Below, in pieces: positions 1-12,408 of a stretch of 64,000 nucleotides of DNA. Below the pieces are notes generated by a model, which did not search any database, was not told the origin of the DNA, and saw only the letters and a program-made list of their open reading frames with translations. Position 1 is the stretch's first letter, and every line of letters begins with the position of its first letter. The translations under genes were made by a program, and so were the position numbers. This DNA is from Cyanidiococcus yangmingshanensis (lineage: Eukaryota > Rhodophyta > Bangiophyceae > Cyanidiales > Cyanidiaceae): positions 186,001 through 250,000 of the forward strand of contig VWRR01000016.1 in assembly GCA_013995675.1 (NCBI GenBank). Direction: 5' to 3'.

Positions 1-951
1 GCAAGTCGATGAGATCCTGACGTTGCTGATTCGCCTCATCTCCCCAGCAAATCGCTGTGGCAGCTTATTGCAGGCCATCGCTGACTGGTCAATCCACTTT
101 GTTTATCAACATCGATGTGCAATTGTGGGTGGCTCAGTCACCTCCGTTGTGAACCACGGATCAAGGGCAACTCGTAAGGGAACAGTCATTGCGGAACTCT
201 AGAACCACATAATCTGCCTCGCGACAATGAGACCCGCTGCGCTCTTTCCTATGTATGCGTTGCTCTGAGCAAAAATTATTAGAAACTGGGTCCGCTCTTA
301 CGTTTGCGCTGTTCTGGGCAAAAATTGTTAGAAACTGGGTCCACTCCAATGTATGTGCTGTTCTGGACAAGAACTATTGAATACTGGGTCCACGCAGTGT
401 GGCATCCAGTCTCTCCGGTCGTCGATCTCAGTCGAATAAGGGTTCGAACAAGTCGCATGCGAACGTACATGTCAAAGCGCGTAACATCTTGAGGGCTGCC
501 TTGATCCACATAGAAAAGATGGCTTAGCGTTCAGCGATGACCTCTCGCTGCTATTGGAGCGCCAGTTTATAAGCCCACCTGCTGGTGACCATATTTGTAT
601 GCATGCATCGCGACCACATATCATCTACACCATTAGTTTACAATGCAATTTCTGCATGTTCTGACTTGATGGTGAATCATGGCTCCCCTTTGCTTTCTTA
701 CTTACGAGCAAATTACCCAGCGTGACCCCAATGGATCAATATTGGACAACGGGCTCCTTTGCGAACGAAATGCGATTGCGCTCGGCAGTGCTCCCCTTGG
801 AACTGTGTCTCGGACGACAGAGGTTACGGTGGTACGACGATGGTAGCCGAGAGGGATGTCATAGAACGCACCTGCGTCGCATATCGCGTCCGCCGCACGA
901 AGAAACCACTCAACATTACGTGGAGATGCTGCCGCTGCATCTATTGCAAGT
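1..951. other. Left-edge intergenic region
   Basis: Apart from the tandem repeat at 250-396, I see no recognisable gene, tRNA or element here. The stretch lies downstream of the minus-strand DUF1517 gene, so it may hold its 3' end. A plus-strand ORF at 722-1363 is mostly antisense to the DUF1517 gene and is not supported. Confidence 0.5.
250..396. repeat. Three-copy 49-bp tandem repeat
   Basis: Three consecutive units begin at 250, 299 and 348. Each contains a variant of a block reading GCAAAAATTNTTAGAAACTG followed by GGTCC. The units differ from each other at several positions, the third most, so the array is not fresh. It sits in the non-coding stretch left of the DUF1517 gene. Small ORFs over it, on both strands, simply mirror the repeat. 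Confidence 0.85.
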
Positions 952-2115
952 TCAGATTCGGACCAGCTCTGGGTGGTCCGTGAGCATTTCGCGTTCCGTT
1001 AAAACATCCTCGAGGGACTGCGGCGACCAGATGACCTCCACACCCTGCAAACTCTCCCGCGGAATGCTGCTGAGTGCCCGCAACGTCGCCTCGACATCGC
1101 CACTGTTTCGGATCTGCTTCGGGAGACTCGTAATACGGCCACTTGCGGCAACGATCAATGTTACCACGATGTACTCGCTGATTCGCATATCTGCGGGATC
1201 CAATTCTGAATTATTCCGTCGTCTCACGTCAACTCGGCCTGCGACATTCGACAGCGTCTCCCGCTCCAGCTTGCCGCGTTCTGCGAACGACTCGCGATTG
1301 AAGAACGCTTCAGCCTCAGAGAATGAAGCCACTGTCGTTTCTATGCTCCCGTGGCTCCAGTAGTCGGGGTTGCGATACAGCGCCAGCGTCGTCTCTTGGA
1401 GGACCTGCTGCAAACCGGCGATCGTGTCCGTTTTGCTATGCAGCGCGATTTCCTCCAGTTCTTGTTGCAGCTCTCGGGCCGTGCTCAGCAAACCAACTTT
1501 CAACTTGACCAGTGTTGTCTTTTCCGATATCAACGAATCATCATCACCTGTTATAGCGGAGGTGACTCCGTCACGTGCCGAACCAAGCGCTCTGGTGGCG
1601 AACGCAAGGAAGGCGGCTGCGAAGAGGAAAGTACCAAAGCCAGTGAAGCCAAAAGGGACCACAACAGGCCCGAAGAAAAACGGCGTCACCGGGAAAATAG
1701 GTGCCGGGCTGTAGTAGTACCCACCGACGCCGCCTGAGGGCCCGCTGTAGCTTCGCGACGGTGCCGAGCGCGTGACTGGTGCTCGAAACGACGAGCCGCC
1801 GACTCGGCCGCCACCCTGAGCCGCAAGTGCTTCTGTTGGGTCACCCAACAAAGGAGAAAATGCGGCGAGAAGCGCTACGAGTACGCTTGCTCCTTTCAAT
1901 AGCGATTTTTGCAGTGGACGCTCCTGTGGCACCTCACTGCCCGCTCGCAAGGCGAGTGCGGTTCGCGTCCGCGACACATCTTTCACGGTTTTTCTCGCCA
2001 GCCAACTTCCCGCTCGCTGACGTTTCCTGAGACTTTGGCACCCGCAACTCACCTGTCGCGTTTCGAACGAAACAGCCTTCCATGTTTTACAAGCAAAAGT
2101 ATAAACGAACGCCAT
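952..2115 (-). CDS. DUF1517 plastid membrane protein (FLAP1-like)
   Basis: The 387-residue product matches the DUF1517 family of cyanobacteria and plastids. Its plant member FLAP1 is a thylakoid/envelope protein linked to acclimation to changing light. A basic, serine-rich leader occupies residues 1-70, followed by a hydrophobic stretch at about 72-91 ending in an ALAAQ-like cleavage site, which suggests a bipartite plastid signal. A glycine/tyrosine-rich linker, a Phe/Pro-rich hydrophobic segment near residues 140-175 and then the soluble DUF1517 part follow. That part includes the typical RNPDYW motif of the family. The ATG at 2115 was chosen; a longer open frame upstream starts only with GTG. 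No frame break was seen. The biochemical role of the family is not settled. Confidence 0.85.
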   Translation of the reverse strand: MAFVYTFACKTWKAVSFETRQVSCGCQSLRKRQRAGSWLARKTVKDVSRTRTALALRAGSEVPQERPLQKSLLKGASVLVALLAAFSPLLGDPTEALAAQGGGRVGGSSFRAPVTRSAPSRSYSGPSGGVGGYYYSPAPIFPVTPFFFGPVVVPFGFTGFGTFLFAAAFLAFATRALGSARDGVTSAITGDDDSLISEKTTLVKLKVGLLSTARELQQELEEIALHSKTDTIAGLQQVLQETTLALYRNPDYWSHGSIETTVASFSEAEAFFNRESFAERGKLERETLSNVAGRVDVRRRNNSELDPADMRISEYIVVTLIVAASGRITSLPKQIRNSGDVEATLRALSSIPRESLQGVEVIWSPQSLEDVLTEREMLTDHPELVRI

Positions 2116-3112
2116 GCTTTTCGCACGAGCTAGCACTCGTCAAACTCCTCAGAAATTCGTTGCAGATGAATTCACCGTGGCCCTGGGACAAGTCACGCTC
2201 GAATCAATTCGCTGATCCCAGCGGAAGCGCTGCCGTCTGACGTGATGGTAAGGCGCGCCCTTTCGCACACGATCGCACCAGACCAGGTGCGCCTCGCAGC
2301 CACTGTTCGGCGTCTCGAGACGCGTCCCGAACGCGGTCACAAGACCGACAGGTAGCGAAAATTTCGTGACGCCACCTGAAATGAAGGCGGAGCTGCGCGT
2401 TCGCGAGACTGGAGCATGTTCAGTTCACCATGGTCTGTGACACATCCAGCGCCATTCCTACTAGTTTATTCCAGACCCACACTGGCGCGAATGTCGTGAG
2501 TCGGGGACAGCATCTCGTGCCTCGGGTCGGTGGCATTCGTTTGGGAGTGTCTTAGATGCATGGGATGTTTTGTCGATGAGGTGTTCCTTGTGCGTCTGGC
2601 TTGATGTCTCAGAGCAAGAAATCTCGATTTGCATCGTGGCTGCCGAGCGCTCTGCCCTCGCCTCGAAGGTTGGATAGGGAATGTGTCCGGAAGATCTTTT
2701 ATTCGCGGTCCCCGCCCCGAAACGCTTCCACAGAATCCTTGGAGAAGGGTCTCTCTGTACGAAATCCTTTTCCAGAGGACTGAAGCCGAAGGCATGGCGA
2801 GTCTCTGGGTCCAGGGCGCTCGAGCGCAAAGAGATGCGTGCAACGTTGTGTTGGGCGTCTCAGCACATCGAGAGCCTAGCCAAATGCGATATCTCTGCCC
2901 TGGCGCCAGACAGTGGCGCGCGGCCATTGCACCAAGTAGCTGTTCAATCGGCATTCCAGTTCTGGGCGACGAACGGGTCCTATGGGCACTGGTTGCCACC
3001 TTTTTTTCTGCCAGAGTTCCCCAGAGGCTAGCAGTCGTTCTCAAGTCTCTTTAAATTGGGGAAACAGGTCCCGATCGTGTTAGGACAAGTTCGGTTGCAC
3101 CGATGCTCGGTT
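2116..3112. other. Intergenic region between divergent genes
   Basis: This stretch separates the divergent DUF1517 gene (-) and the Vps51-like gene (+), so both promoters should lie here. ORFs of 110-190 codons exist on both strands (for example 2466-3044 minus, 2629-3054 plus), but they mirror one another and none resembles a known protein. An unrecognised first exon of the Vps51-like gene could be hidden here, since that protein lacks the extreme N-terminus of the family. Confidence 0.4.
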
Positions 3113-5578
3113 ATGGAAAGAGCATCAGACGGCCTGTCCAGTGAGTTGAAAACTCACGATGCGCAAGTAAATGGCATCCTCGTGCAGAACTATCATCGAG
3201 CTTTAGAGGCAGCGGCAGCCCTGGAAACTTTGGAGGATCGCGTGCAAGTGTTCCCGGTTGAAGTTCTTGTTCTGCAGGATCGACTTGAAGGCTTTCAAGT
3301 AAAGCCGTTCCGGAGGATAACGAGCCGTCTGAGTTGTGACGGCTCTTTTCAGAATAAAGTCTCAGCACCGTCTGAACAAACCGTGTCGAACTATTTTCAA
3401 GCTGGATTCGAGCGACTCGCTGTAGATAACGACGCTACTAGACTAGGCCTTTCTGTCCGAGCGCACCGCCCGGAAGCTGGCGATACAAGGTCTGCAACAG
3501 AGGCAGTTGATTCCTTTGACGCTTCTCAAGTGACGACCGCCCCCGCTCGTCTCGGTCTCGAATACTTTCAAATCGAACGACTACGGACAGCGGGTCGCCT
3601 GCTCAGGCGGGCCTGGCGCTGTGCAAAAACTGGGACATGGGCTGAGCTAGTGAAGGCTCGTATTCTACACTACCAATGTAGCCTTCTGTTGACTCCAATT
3701 CCAACAGACGCTGCTGATATGAGGCAGCCTTCAGAAAAACTACAGAACCATATCGAATCTGAGCTGCGAGCACAATACACGTCTTTTCGTGAGGAGCTGC
3801 TGGAGTGTCTTTGTAGGGCAGCCTGCAGTCTCTGTTTAGATTCCGCGTACGACAGTGCTCAACACGGTCGCTATGAGTGTCTCGGCGTCCTGCTGTGGCT
3901 GCAAATTGACCTCGATTTAGAGGCAGTGGAGGTCGTGCAGAGACTTGTTCTATATCATAGCGCTCAAGTCGTCAAAGAACTGCAGAGATCTTCCACTGCC
4001 ACGCTTCTTTCAGGAGTCCAATTTGCGATCCGCGCTGTCACTGCCCTGCTGGACACGCTATGCTGCGTGCAAGAGCAGTCCTTGTCCAAAGACACAATCA
4101 CACTGCGACTGAGATCTCTCGAATGGGACCAGATCGTGAATTCTCCCCAGAATTTTGAGGATATATGCGATCGTCTGAACATGGCTGACCTGCAGCCGAG
4201 GCTTGTCGCGCTCCCGCTGGATGCACTCGACTCAGCACAGAAACAATGGGTTCACGCGGTTCTGCGTGCACTGAGCGTTTTTGATGGGGACCAGATGAAT
4301 AATCGACAAAATGAAGAGGCGGCAATTTCACTCTCGGACGTGATGCGCGAGGTCGCAGTTTCCGATCTGGCAGAGCAGCCACCAAACGCGGATGAGAGTA
4401 CAGGAATGCTATTTTTCCGCTCTGCAAAGCGAAAGATTCTGTTGCGACTAGTGCAGCCACTTGAAACGCTTGTTTCGGGAGAAGTTTCGCGGCATGTAGT
4501 AGGCGTATCTGAAAATTACAAGCGAATTTTACTTAATCTCGTGGCCGAATGTGCCCATAGGCAAACTGCAGTGGCATACGGGGAGGATGCTGGCACAGCT
4601 GCCTGGACGCCCTTGCGCATTTGCACTGCGACGAGCAGGGAGACGCGCTCACGATTCAGAGCACCTCGCGATTCACCCCGAGCGAGTGTGACAGCGTTTG
4701 AACTAGAGTCAGACTGGCGTCCCGCTAAAGTTAGAAAAGTTTAGGGGCGCCGCATCGGCCGAGACAATCACCAGGGATCGGTGCTGGTGCGCGAGCGGCA
4801 TCTCCAATAGTACCATTACTGCTTGAATCCTTTGCAGATATTTTGCTCCGCGCGTGCAGTTCTATCGAGAACTGCATTGTGGAAAGTTATGACCGCATCT
4901 GTCCATTATTTCGCTTCTTTTCGAAGGCAGAAGTCGAATTTTTCTATGGTATACGAGACAACATCGGTGACTTGCTTGCCGACGTGGTGATAGGCCCCTT
5001 GCGCCACGCTGTTGGAGCGTCCTCGATGCTGGATGGCTCGGAAACCAAGATTCTACCCTGCATAGCGTTCGCGATATGCTTTGCAGCGGATGTTTTTCTA
5101 AGTTTGCAGCAGGATCTCGAAAACTTTGGCTCGTTGTACGAGGATAATTGATATGCTTAAGAGGACGGCAGAAACGTCGCTCCGGGCTTGGCTCGAATGT
5201 GTCGTGAGTACTACCTTTTCATTCAAAAGACCGAACATGACGCATGGCGAGCTGCAGCGGGCTTTAGTTTTGCAAATGGCTGGCGAGCTCAAGGAGCGAT
5301 CAAGTCGACCAGAACCGGAGAAATTCTGGATACGCTACTCGATTGCAAACTTGCGTAGTGATTCTCAGACAGAGACCTGGCACGCGATTTGGAGCAGGCT
5401 GAATCGAGACTATGGCTCTGCCGGTTGTGAGTCTTTAAGGTCAGCAGAACCGTCAACAGAATTGGAACATGTCGCTGCGGTCGGTGTCGGTGAAAGCGGT
5501 CAGAAGGAAAACTTCCGTTCGATCGATCTGTGGGTCTGTGATGAAGACCGAGCTCCCGAACTTTGTGTGTGCCCGTAG
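3113..5578 (+). CDS. Vps51/COG1-like vesicle-tethering subunit (frame-broken)
   Basis: The product is about 820 residues and mostly alpha-helical. Near its N-terminus is a pattern typical of the Vps51/COG1/exocyst class of tethering proteins: a helix with a VQNY-type asparagine-tyrosine (here LVQNYHRALEAA), then helix breaks. Such proteins are rods that tether vesicles at the Golgi or endosome. The coding frame runs 3113-4744, resumes in another frame from about 4735 to 5151 (containing VPLLLESFADILL), and ends in the first frame at 5578. No intron fits the second change because the two frames abut, so a single-base indel is likelier there; the first could be an intron. Vps51 (GARP/EARP) is favoured over COG1 by the C-terminal half, but this rests on memory of the family pattern. 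The ATG at 3113 was chosen. Confidence 0.45.
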
Positions 5579-6040
5579 TATCTTTGGCTGGGATAAGGCT
5601 TGAGCATGATCGCGGCGGTGAACCAAGTCCCCAGAAGCCCCAGAGCATTAGGGCTATTGAAAATCAACGCGGGAACTCAGTCTGTTTCAGCTCCGTGGTC
5701 GGACGCAATGTCGCGAACGAACAACTCGACCTAGCAAGCATGCTTCCGGTTTCTCTAGTCCAATGAACGCAGAATTGGCCTTTTAGCATAGCTCTCCCGG
5801 GTGAGGTAAGCTCAGCGAGAAGAATCACTTCACGGCACGTTGAAATTTGGATCGATTCATCATTCATCCTCCTCGGTAGTCAGATTGTCAGATATGTCAA
5901 TTAATGGTTTTCTCTGAAATTCTTTCTCGCCTTCGAGAGTCCAGGGTGTTGGAGCATGTAAAGTCGAAATCCATGCAATTTGAAACTTTTCCCAATCTAG
6001 TTACAGATCTTTGGGATTTCCCGATACCTTGATGGATAGC
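5579..6040. other. Convergent intergenic spacer
   Basis: The spacer lies between the 3' ends of the Vps51-like gene (+) and PEX2 (-). It has an A/T-richer stretch near 5880-6000. I see no gene or RNA in it. Confidence 0.5.
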
Positions 6041-7011
6041 TTACGTGCTTGCATGCCCTTTGAGGGAGAAATCTGCGTTCGACGCAACTCTCAGGGGTCG
6101 TTCAGCATCGGTACCACAAAATGGACACCTGTTGGATTGGTCGGCGTGCATCGCCATTGCAACGCATACGTAGCAGAACACATGCCCGCATGGCACCAGA
6201 ATGTGAGGCATGCATGGCCTCGACTTTCCGCAGATCCGGCACTCCAACTTGTTCGAGGCTGTAGAGCTCTTTTCTTTTTCGCAAGAGGGCTGGATCAGCC
6301 ACGGCAAGAGTTTCTCGCTTGCAGCTCTGCGGATGAGAGGTGACTGCGCGATTGGGATCAGAGACATCAAAAGCTCTGTAAAGCCCTCCCACACGAGTTG
6401 TCTGTTCAGCATTTCGAAATTTAAAGCGCGTGTCGCGGACTCTTCCGCTACCTTTAAGCGCAAGCATAAAATGCGCTCTAAGGGAGTTCGATATTTTCTA
6501 TTCAACACGAAAAGTACAAAATTCAGGGCGCTAATGCCTTTCATCAAATTTTCAAAAATCCGGTAGTTGTGTGTAGACGGAGCAAAACTTGACTCGGAAT
6601 ACCTCAGTGCCTGCCAGCGTTCAGGAACATGCTGAGCCATAATATAGAAAAAACCGAAGAGAAGCTTTTTCCGTAATGATAGCGGGCTCAGTATCGGGTT
6701 CGAACCCTGCTGATTTCTTTCGTCAGAATACACCAAGTTTTGGTATGCGTCTCCCGGAAAGGGTCTACCAGAGCCAACACTAAAGGCGAAGTAGAAAAAA
6801 CGAAGCAACGCTCGAAGCTCTGGTTCCAAAAGGTGTAGTACCCGAGGGCAAACCACGCCCACAGGCAGCCGGCCAAGTTCTCCCATAGAATTGAGAAGAC
6901 CTCTTTATCCAAAGCCAAAGCATCAATGCGAGCAACAAGCTGGGCCTCATCCTCGAGATGAACTGGTGCAAGAACTCTCTGCAGCGCTTTCAACAGCTGT
7001 TCATTATTCAT
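6041..7011 (-). CDS. PEX2: Peroxin-2, RING E3 ligase of the peroxisome membrane
   Basis: PEX2 forms, with PEX10 and PEX12, the ubiquitin ligase/retrotranslocation channel that recycles the import receptor PEX5. The product is about 323 residues. It has the family's N-terminal helix (RIDALALDKEVFSILW), the central block with EPELRALLRFFYFAF, the hallmark LNRQLVWEGFTELLMSLIPI near residue 190, and a C-terminal RING. The RING runs CRIC, then PCGHVFCYVC, then CPFCG, at about residues 258-300. The first 50-odd residues are in a different frame from the rest. Alignment to plant PEX2 places one missing base at about 6848-6860, beside a TTT/CCC run, with no room for an intron. The ATG at 7011 was chosen. 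Its presence implies functional peroxisomes. Confidence 0.88.
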
Positions 7012-7685
7012 GCTTAAGCCATTCTGGTCGCTTAGAGCACTGACTCAATGCAAGTGCTCTTTGAGAGCCTTTTATTTCAAAATTAGATTCTCAAGCCTCG
7101 GACCGATACTTATGCGCTCAGAATCCAACCCCGGGGCAATAACGAGACAACACCTGGGCTGTTCGGCTCGGCTTCTTGTTGAAACCAAAGAAACTGCAGA
7201 ATCTCAATGAGCGTTTGAGCGAAACGCTTGATTGTGCGCCCAGATCCCATTGCGGAGCGTGCACGTTCCACTGGTGAACCGGGGAGTACGCCCCACCGCC
7301 GCACGCCTCATAATCCTCACGAGTGTCGCGAACAATGCGTCATAGCTCACAGCTTGTAGCACAGAAAGGTAGTCGGGATCAAGCTTTTAGCATGGCAATC
7401 AAAATCTTTGTGCCGAGATGGCACCCTGACCACCGAAACCCAGTGCTCTGCCTGATTCTACTGAAACTGTGGGATCTTTAAACTTTGCCCAAGATGGCCA
7501 TGATACGCTTTGTGGAATTGGGGCGGTTCCGTCAAGGTTCGATAATGCTCCCTGGTTTACTTGAAAGTTCGTCTTTGATGGCATCGCTATCGTCCTCTCC
7601 ATGTCTCTTCGCGCGATAATTCTTACTGCTCGCTTGACGAAAACAATGTGTATCCAGTTCATTCCTTCGAATTGAAAGACACATA
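7012..7685. other. Intergenic region
   Basis: This 670-base stretch holds the PEX2 promoter side and the 3' side of HemB. A minus-strand ORF at 7399-7701 overlaps the HemB stop, resembles nothing known and looks like chance. I see nothing else. Confidence 0.45.
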
Positions 7686-8898
<1,213 letters not shown>

Positions 8899-10661
8899 CT
8901 CTTGTGCACGTCGGCGAAATGATGATAGTAACGAGGGGCAAAAATATAGTGTCGCTAGAGAAGCCTTCCCAACCAGACGACAGCAGGCAGACGGACCAGA
9001 ATGCTTAAATTTAGTTGCGACGAGGTCAGCAGAACTTCGGAAGCAAAGCTAGAGACCCTTCCAAGAAAACGCAATCTATTTAACAAGTACTAGCCAGGCA
9101 TGCGTCATACCTCGTTCGATGCTTACCACGACGGCCGGCTGATGAGATCGCTGATGGCTGAGACGCAATTTCTGCCGCGGATTAAAATCCCAGCATGCAC
9201 CCCGGCAGACGACCATCTACGTATTCGGCAGCAATGGGCGGAATCGTTGAAAAAAGCGCGTATGCTAGGTGTTCCTTCCGAATGGAAATATGGGATCTTT
9301 TGCAACACGAGTTCACTGCTTCTTTCTGTCGTGAACCCATGCAAATTCTTGACTTGAGGCTCCGAATTACTACATCTTCGCAGGCTCCGAATCGGCACTG
9401 CTTCGAGGCACCTGACGTCGGTTCTCAGATAGAACGCCACTAGGTAGGCTTTCTGAACGAAAGCCTTTGGAAACAACGACAAATTTTGCCTGGCGTTCAA
9501 GAACCACTGGCATTATACTGTGCTACTCAGTGGACCAGAATGCTCCAACCGTTTGGGACTAGAACTCAAGTCATATACGAGAGGCTTACACCGGAAAATG
9601 CATCAGAAATAGCTAATAATATTTCAAGAGCGTCGAGCTAGAAAATGCATTCGTCAACGGAAGAAAACATTTTCGAGTTCTGAAGCCAGTATAAAATGCC
9701 AGATTGCACAACTGCACGTTATAGAGACCAGACGCGACCAACGTGTTTGGTTAGATCCCTCGAACCATTGACTCGTTCTATAACCGGTAACAGCTACAAC
9801 CTGCCGACAGATATCATTCCTAAGGATCATGCAGCAAAAACTTTCACGTGCATCCTAGCCCCTAGAATGGATGAGAGTTTGTGCTCTCTGTAGGCGCCAA
9901 AGACTCGCGCAAAGTCATTCTTTTGGAAGAGGTAATCGTCTGATTCGAATTTTGCAGAATTGTCCTCCAGGAATGTTAGTTGCAGATCAAACAGTTGCCA
10001 TTAGAGCGCAATTTTCCTGAGTTACCCTCTGGGCAGTTTTTCGTTGCGTGCCAATCATGAATCGAGAGATTTTGTGCTCTAAGAAGGACTGCGAAAGCAG
10101 AAATAACCAATACTTGTTGTAATCTCTAGTTCCCTATAACTGGTGACACGGATAGAGGCAGGCTCAATACGCAGTACCATGTTCGATCCGGCCTTAGAAG
10201 AAGCAACCGTTTAGCATTTTCTCACCATTGATCATCGTATTTTCCACCCACCGCGTGCTTCATATTCCTGAGATTTTCAATTCCTATTGTTTCGAGGCAA
10301 GCTTTTGAATCTCCAGCTTAACTGTGAACGATGGATTGCGACGGATCCAATGGTTTCAGGGGGTGAAACACATGTGCTCTGACTCGCTGAATGGTATCCT
10401 TGAACCTGGGTGGATTCACCACCTACTTTGCACTATCTACTAAATCAATTGACCAACAGTATCCGTGAACTCATCGAAATACCTGAAAGCTGTCCTCTTT
10501 TCACGATGCGTCGAAAAACGAAAAGCCAATTTATCGGGACCTAAAACGCTGTCTGTTTTTGTCGGGTTTGCTGGCTGCAAGAAGTTGGTACGTGATCCTC
10601 GTAATTTCTCGTGAGGTGTCTTTTCAAGCTTGAGAATACTGTAGAACGGGTTGGAACATTC
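8899..10661. other. 1.76-kb stretch without recognised gene
   Basis: The region begins at the HemB promoter and ends near the mL49 gene. Short ORFs (9100-9357 plus, 9123-9500 minus, 9696-9893 plus) are under 130 codons, mutually overlapping and unlike known proteins. Phrases such as TTGTGCTCT recur at about 9880 and 10071, with a similar one near 10375, but I cannot define a repeat unit. A small intron-bearing gene or RNA gene could be missed by eye. Confidence 0.35.
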
Positions 10662-10704
10662 ATGATATCTGTTTGGAAACACAACATTCCCGACAACTGC
10701 GAGC

Positions 10705-11202
10705 GTGCGACTCTTTTTTAGAAGCACTTTGAACAGAAGATCCTCTCAGCTTCTCCGGTGTCACGATAGAAAGGGTGAGGACGTTGAATCAATCGCAAAG
10801 CAAGACCGTGATGAATCGAAAGTCTTTTCCGAGCTTTCTTGTGACGATGAAAGAAATATATGGAAACCACCTGATGGACTTGCTTTTCCCGTGAAGGCTG
10901 AAAGCGTTTGGGTTCGTCGCCCCTCTTGCTGGGCTCCACCAGCGGGTGGTTATTCAGAGCTTCCCTTTAGAGTATACCGAACAGAGAAAGGAAACAACAT
11001 TCCAGTTTACCGAGACATTCGTGGCCATCAAAAAGTATATACTGTGCTCAAACGAATCTATGGCAGAGTAGATCTTTTAGCGTTAGACATGCAGCGGGTA
11101 TGCGATGGTAAGGCAGTTAATATCCGACCGGGGCCACGGCTCGAGGTCGATGGAGACTTTCTCATCCCCGTGCGAGAATGGATCCGTGCACTCGGTTTCT
11201 AG
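10705..11202 (+). CDS. Mitochondrial ribosomal protein mL49 (Img2 family), 5' end unresolved
   Basis: The C-terminal part carries the Img2/MRPL49 signature: LPFRVYRTEKGNNIPVYRD, then a conserved KVYTVLKRIYGRVDLLALDM. This protein belongs to the large subunit of the mitochondrial ribosome. The N-terminal 60 residues are basic and could be a mitochondrial presequence. No ATG lies in frame before the conserved part; the frame is open from 10666 and the listed start is only a GTG. Either a short first exon (for example from the ATG at 10662 in another frame, with acceptor-like sites near 10736 and 10749) or an indel in the T-run around 10713 must supply the start. The stop at 11202 is clear. About 166 residues are visible, the expected size for the mature domain. 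Confidence 0.78.
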   Translation: MRLFFRSTLNRRSSQLLRCHDRKGEDVESIAKQDRDESKVFSELSCDDERNIWKPPDGLAFPVKAESVWVRRPSCWAPPAGGYSELPFRVYRTEKGNNIPVYRDIRGHQKVYTVLKRIYGRVDLLALDMQRVCDGKAVNIRPGPRLEVDGDFLIPVREWIRALGF

Positions 11203-11745
11203 AACCTTACCCGAACGCTGTGCGTGCTGTATGCTGCGCGACGCTTCCTGTTTTAGATTACTGTATCGTTATACATCATATGTAGCGCCAGTAGATAAAA
11301 ACTTCCAGTCCAGACTAATGCAGATGGCATGCTTATAGACATGAGAAAACAAGCTTGTTCGAGAATGCAACGTATCAGAGACGCCTTGGTGACTGAATGT
11401 GCGTAGAAGATTATCATGAATCTGTCTGGCGACACGAGGTCAGTTCTTGAGCGCTTTTTACGTCCCACGAACGAAAAGCGAGGGCACTTTGTGATCAGCA
11501 ATATTGGAGCTGAGTGATGCTTAGGACGCTTACAAGGCTCATGAGTAAACTTTTTTTCATTCGAAACGAAGCTCCCTGTGGTTCTTGCTAAAACATCGAT
11601 CCGAGACAACACTGAAGAGTTCGTGAGAAATGAGAGCATACCCTTCCAAGGTAACTCATCAACTTACGGAAGCACGAGAACTAACCATATGTCCGTCGCG
11701 CCAAAAATGCGATCTCAAAACTCTTTCAGGAAAGCACCTCTCTCG
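11203..11745. other. Convergent intergenic spacer
   Basis: The spacer lies between the 3' ends of mL49 (+) and AP-3 sigma (-). Minus ORF 11253-11639 (128 codons) is not recognisable. I see nothing else. Confidence 0.45.
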
Positions 11746-12408
11746 TCACCGGTAAGGTCTTATGCCAAGACTAGGAAATCGATGAGTGGATGCTTCAGCG
11801 GAGGTGGCCTCAGAGACTGTATACACGGCTGAAAGGATGTCGGTCTGGTTCGTTTCCAGAACAACCCCCCCACTAACCAACTCATCAAGAAGATGGTTCA
11901 CCTTGTCATGGTTGAAAACAATGTCAAGTTCGCAAACATTGCCAAAGTATTTGTCTAAGGTTTCCACGAAAACCTGAATCAAGTCCAGAATACCCAGTTC
12001 GTTTTCATTTTGATCCACGGCGAAGACGAAAAATAGTGTCGCATAATGTCGGAAAACCACCGTCAGATCTCTACCGTAAAGTCTCTTGACGGGGTGATTG
12101 TCTCCGCTTTCGATATTCTCAGTTACGATATCAGGTCCATCTTTCTGGTCGCGCATCTCCGAATTGCCCAGGTTCTGGGTCTGTTTGGTTTCTGCTCGCG
12201 CAAGCGGTGTTACTAACTGTTCACCGAATATACCCCTTGCCTTCACGAGAAAGTTGCAGGCTCCTGCCGCTCTATGAGCGACACAACGGTAGCACTCCCA
12301 TACAATACGCCTCTTTCGGTCAAACGGAAGATTTCTTAGACGAGGGTCATACCAGCGCACAAGTCGGGCCTTCCCGTGAGCGTTGAACACAAACACGCCG
12401 AGGATCAT
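11746..12408 (-). CDS. AP-3 adaptor complex sigma subunit
   Basis: The 220-residue product is the small chain of the AP-3 coat adaptor, which sorts cargo from endosomes or Golgi to the vacuole/lysosome. The longin-like core is plain: an N-terminal MILGVFVFNAHGKARL strand and the block RHYATLFFVFAVDQNENEL, followed by GILDLIQVFVETLDKYF and GGVVLETN. The LDLIQVFVETLDK pattern and the GGVVLETN block fit AP-3 rather than AP-1 or AP-2 sigma. Other AP-3 sigmas are about 160-195 residues; here some 50 extra polar residues (about 60-112, rich in Glu, Asp, Gln) sit in the first loop before the RHYATLFFVF strand. The frame is continuous and the ATG at 12408 gives the canonical start. It is divergently arranged with the RHD3-like GTPase, with 351 bases between the two start codons. 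Confidence 0.93.
   Translation of the reverse strand: MILGVFVFNAHGKARLVRWYDPRLRNLPFDRKRRIVWECYRCVAHRAAGACNFLVKARGIFGEQLVTPLARAETKQTQNLGNSEMRDQKDGPDIVTENIESGDNHPVKRLYGRDLTVVFRHYATLFFVFAVDQNENELGILDLIQVFVETLDKYFGNVCELDIVFNHDKVNHLLDELVSGGVVLETNQTDILSAVYTVSEATSAEASTHRFPSLGIRPYR

Noticed and set aside
161-509. Three small ORFs on both strands with repeated motifs
   Set aside because: They are translations of the 49-bp tandem repeat, not protein domains.
2466-3044. Long overlapping ORFs on both strands (190 and 141 codons)
   Set aside because: They mirror each other, are Arg/Ser/Pro-rich and match no family; more likely promoter DNA.
4735-5151. Programmed +1 frameshifting of the Euplotes kind
   Set aside because: The shift points do not share a slippery AAA-stop or any other common motif, and other genes of the same cell are unbroken.
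6686-6704. T-arm-like GGGTTCGAACCC palindrome suggesting a tRNA
   Set aside because: It lies inside PEX2 coding sequence and has no acceptor or anticodon stem around it.
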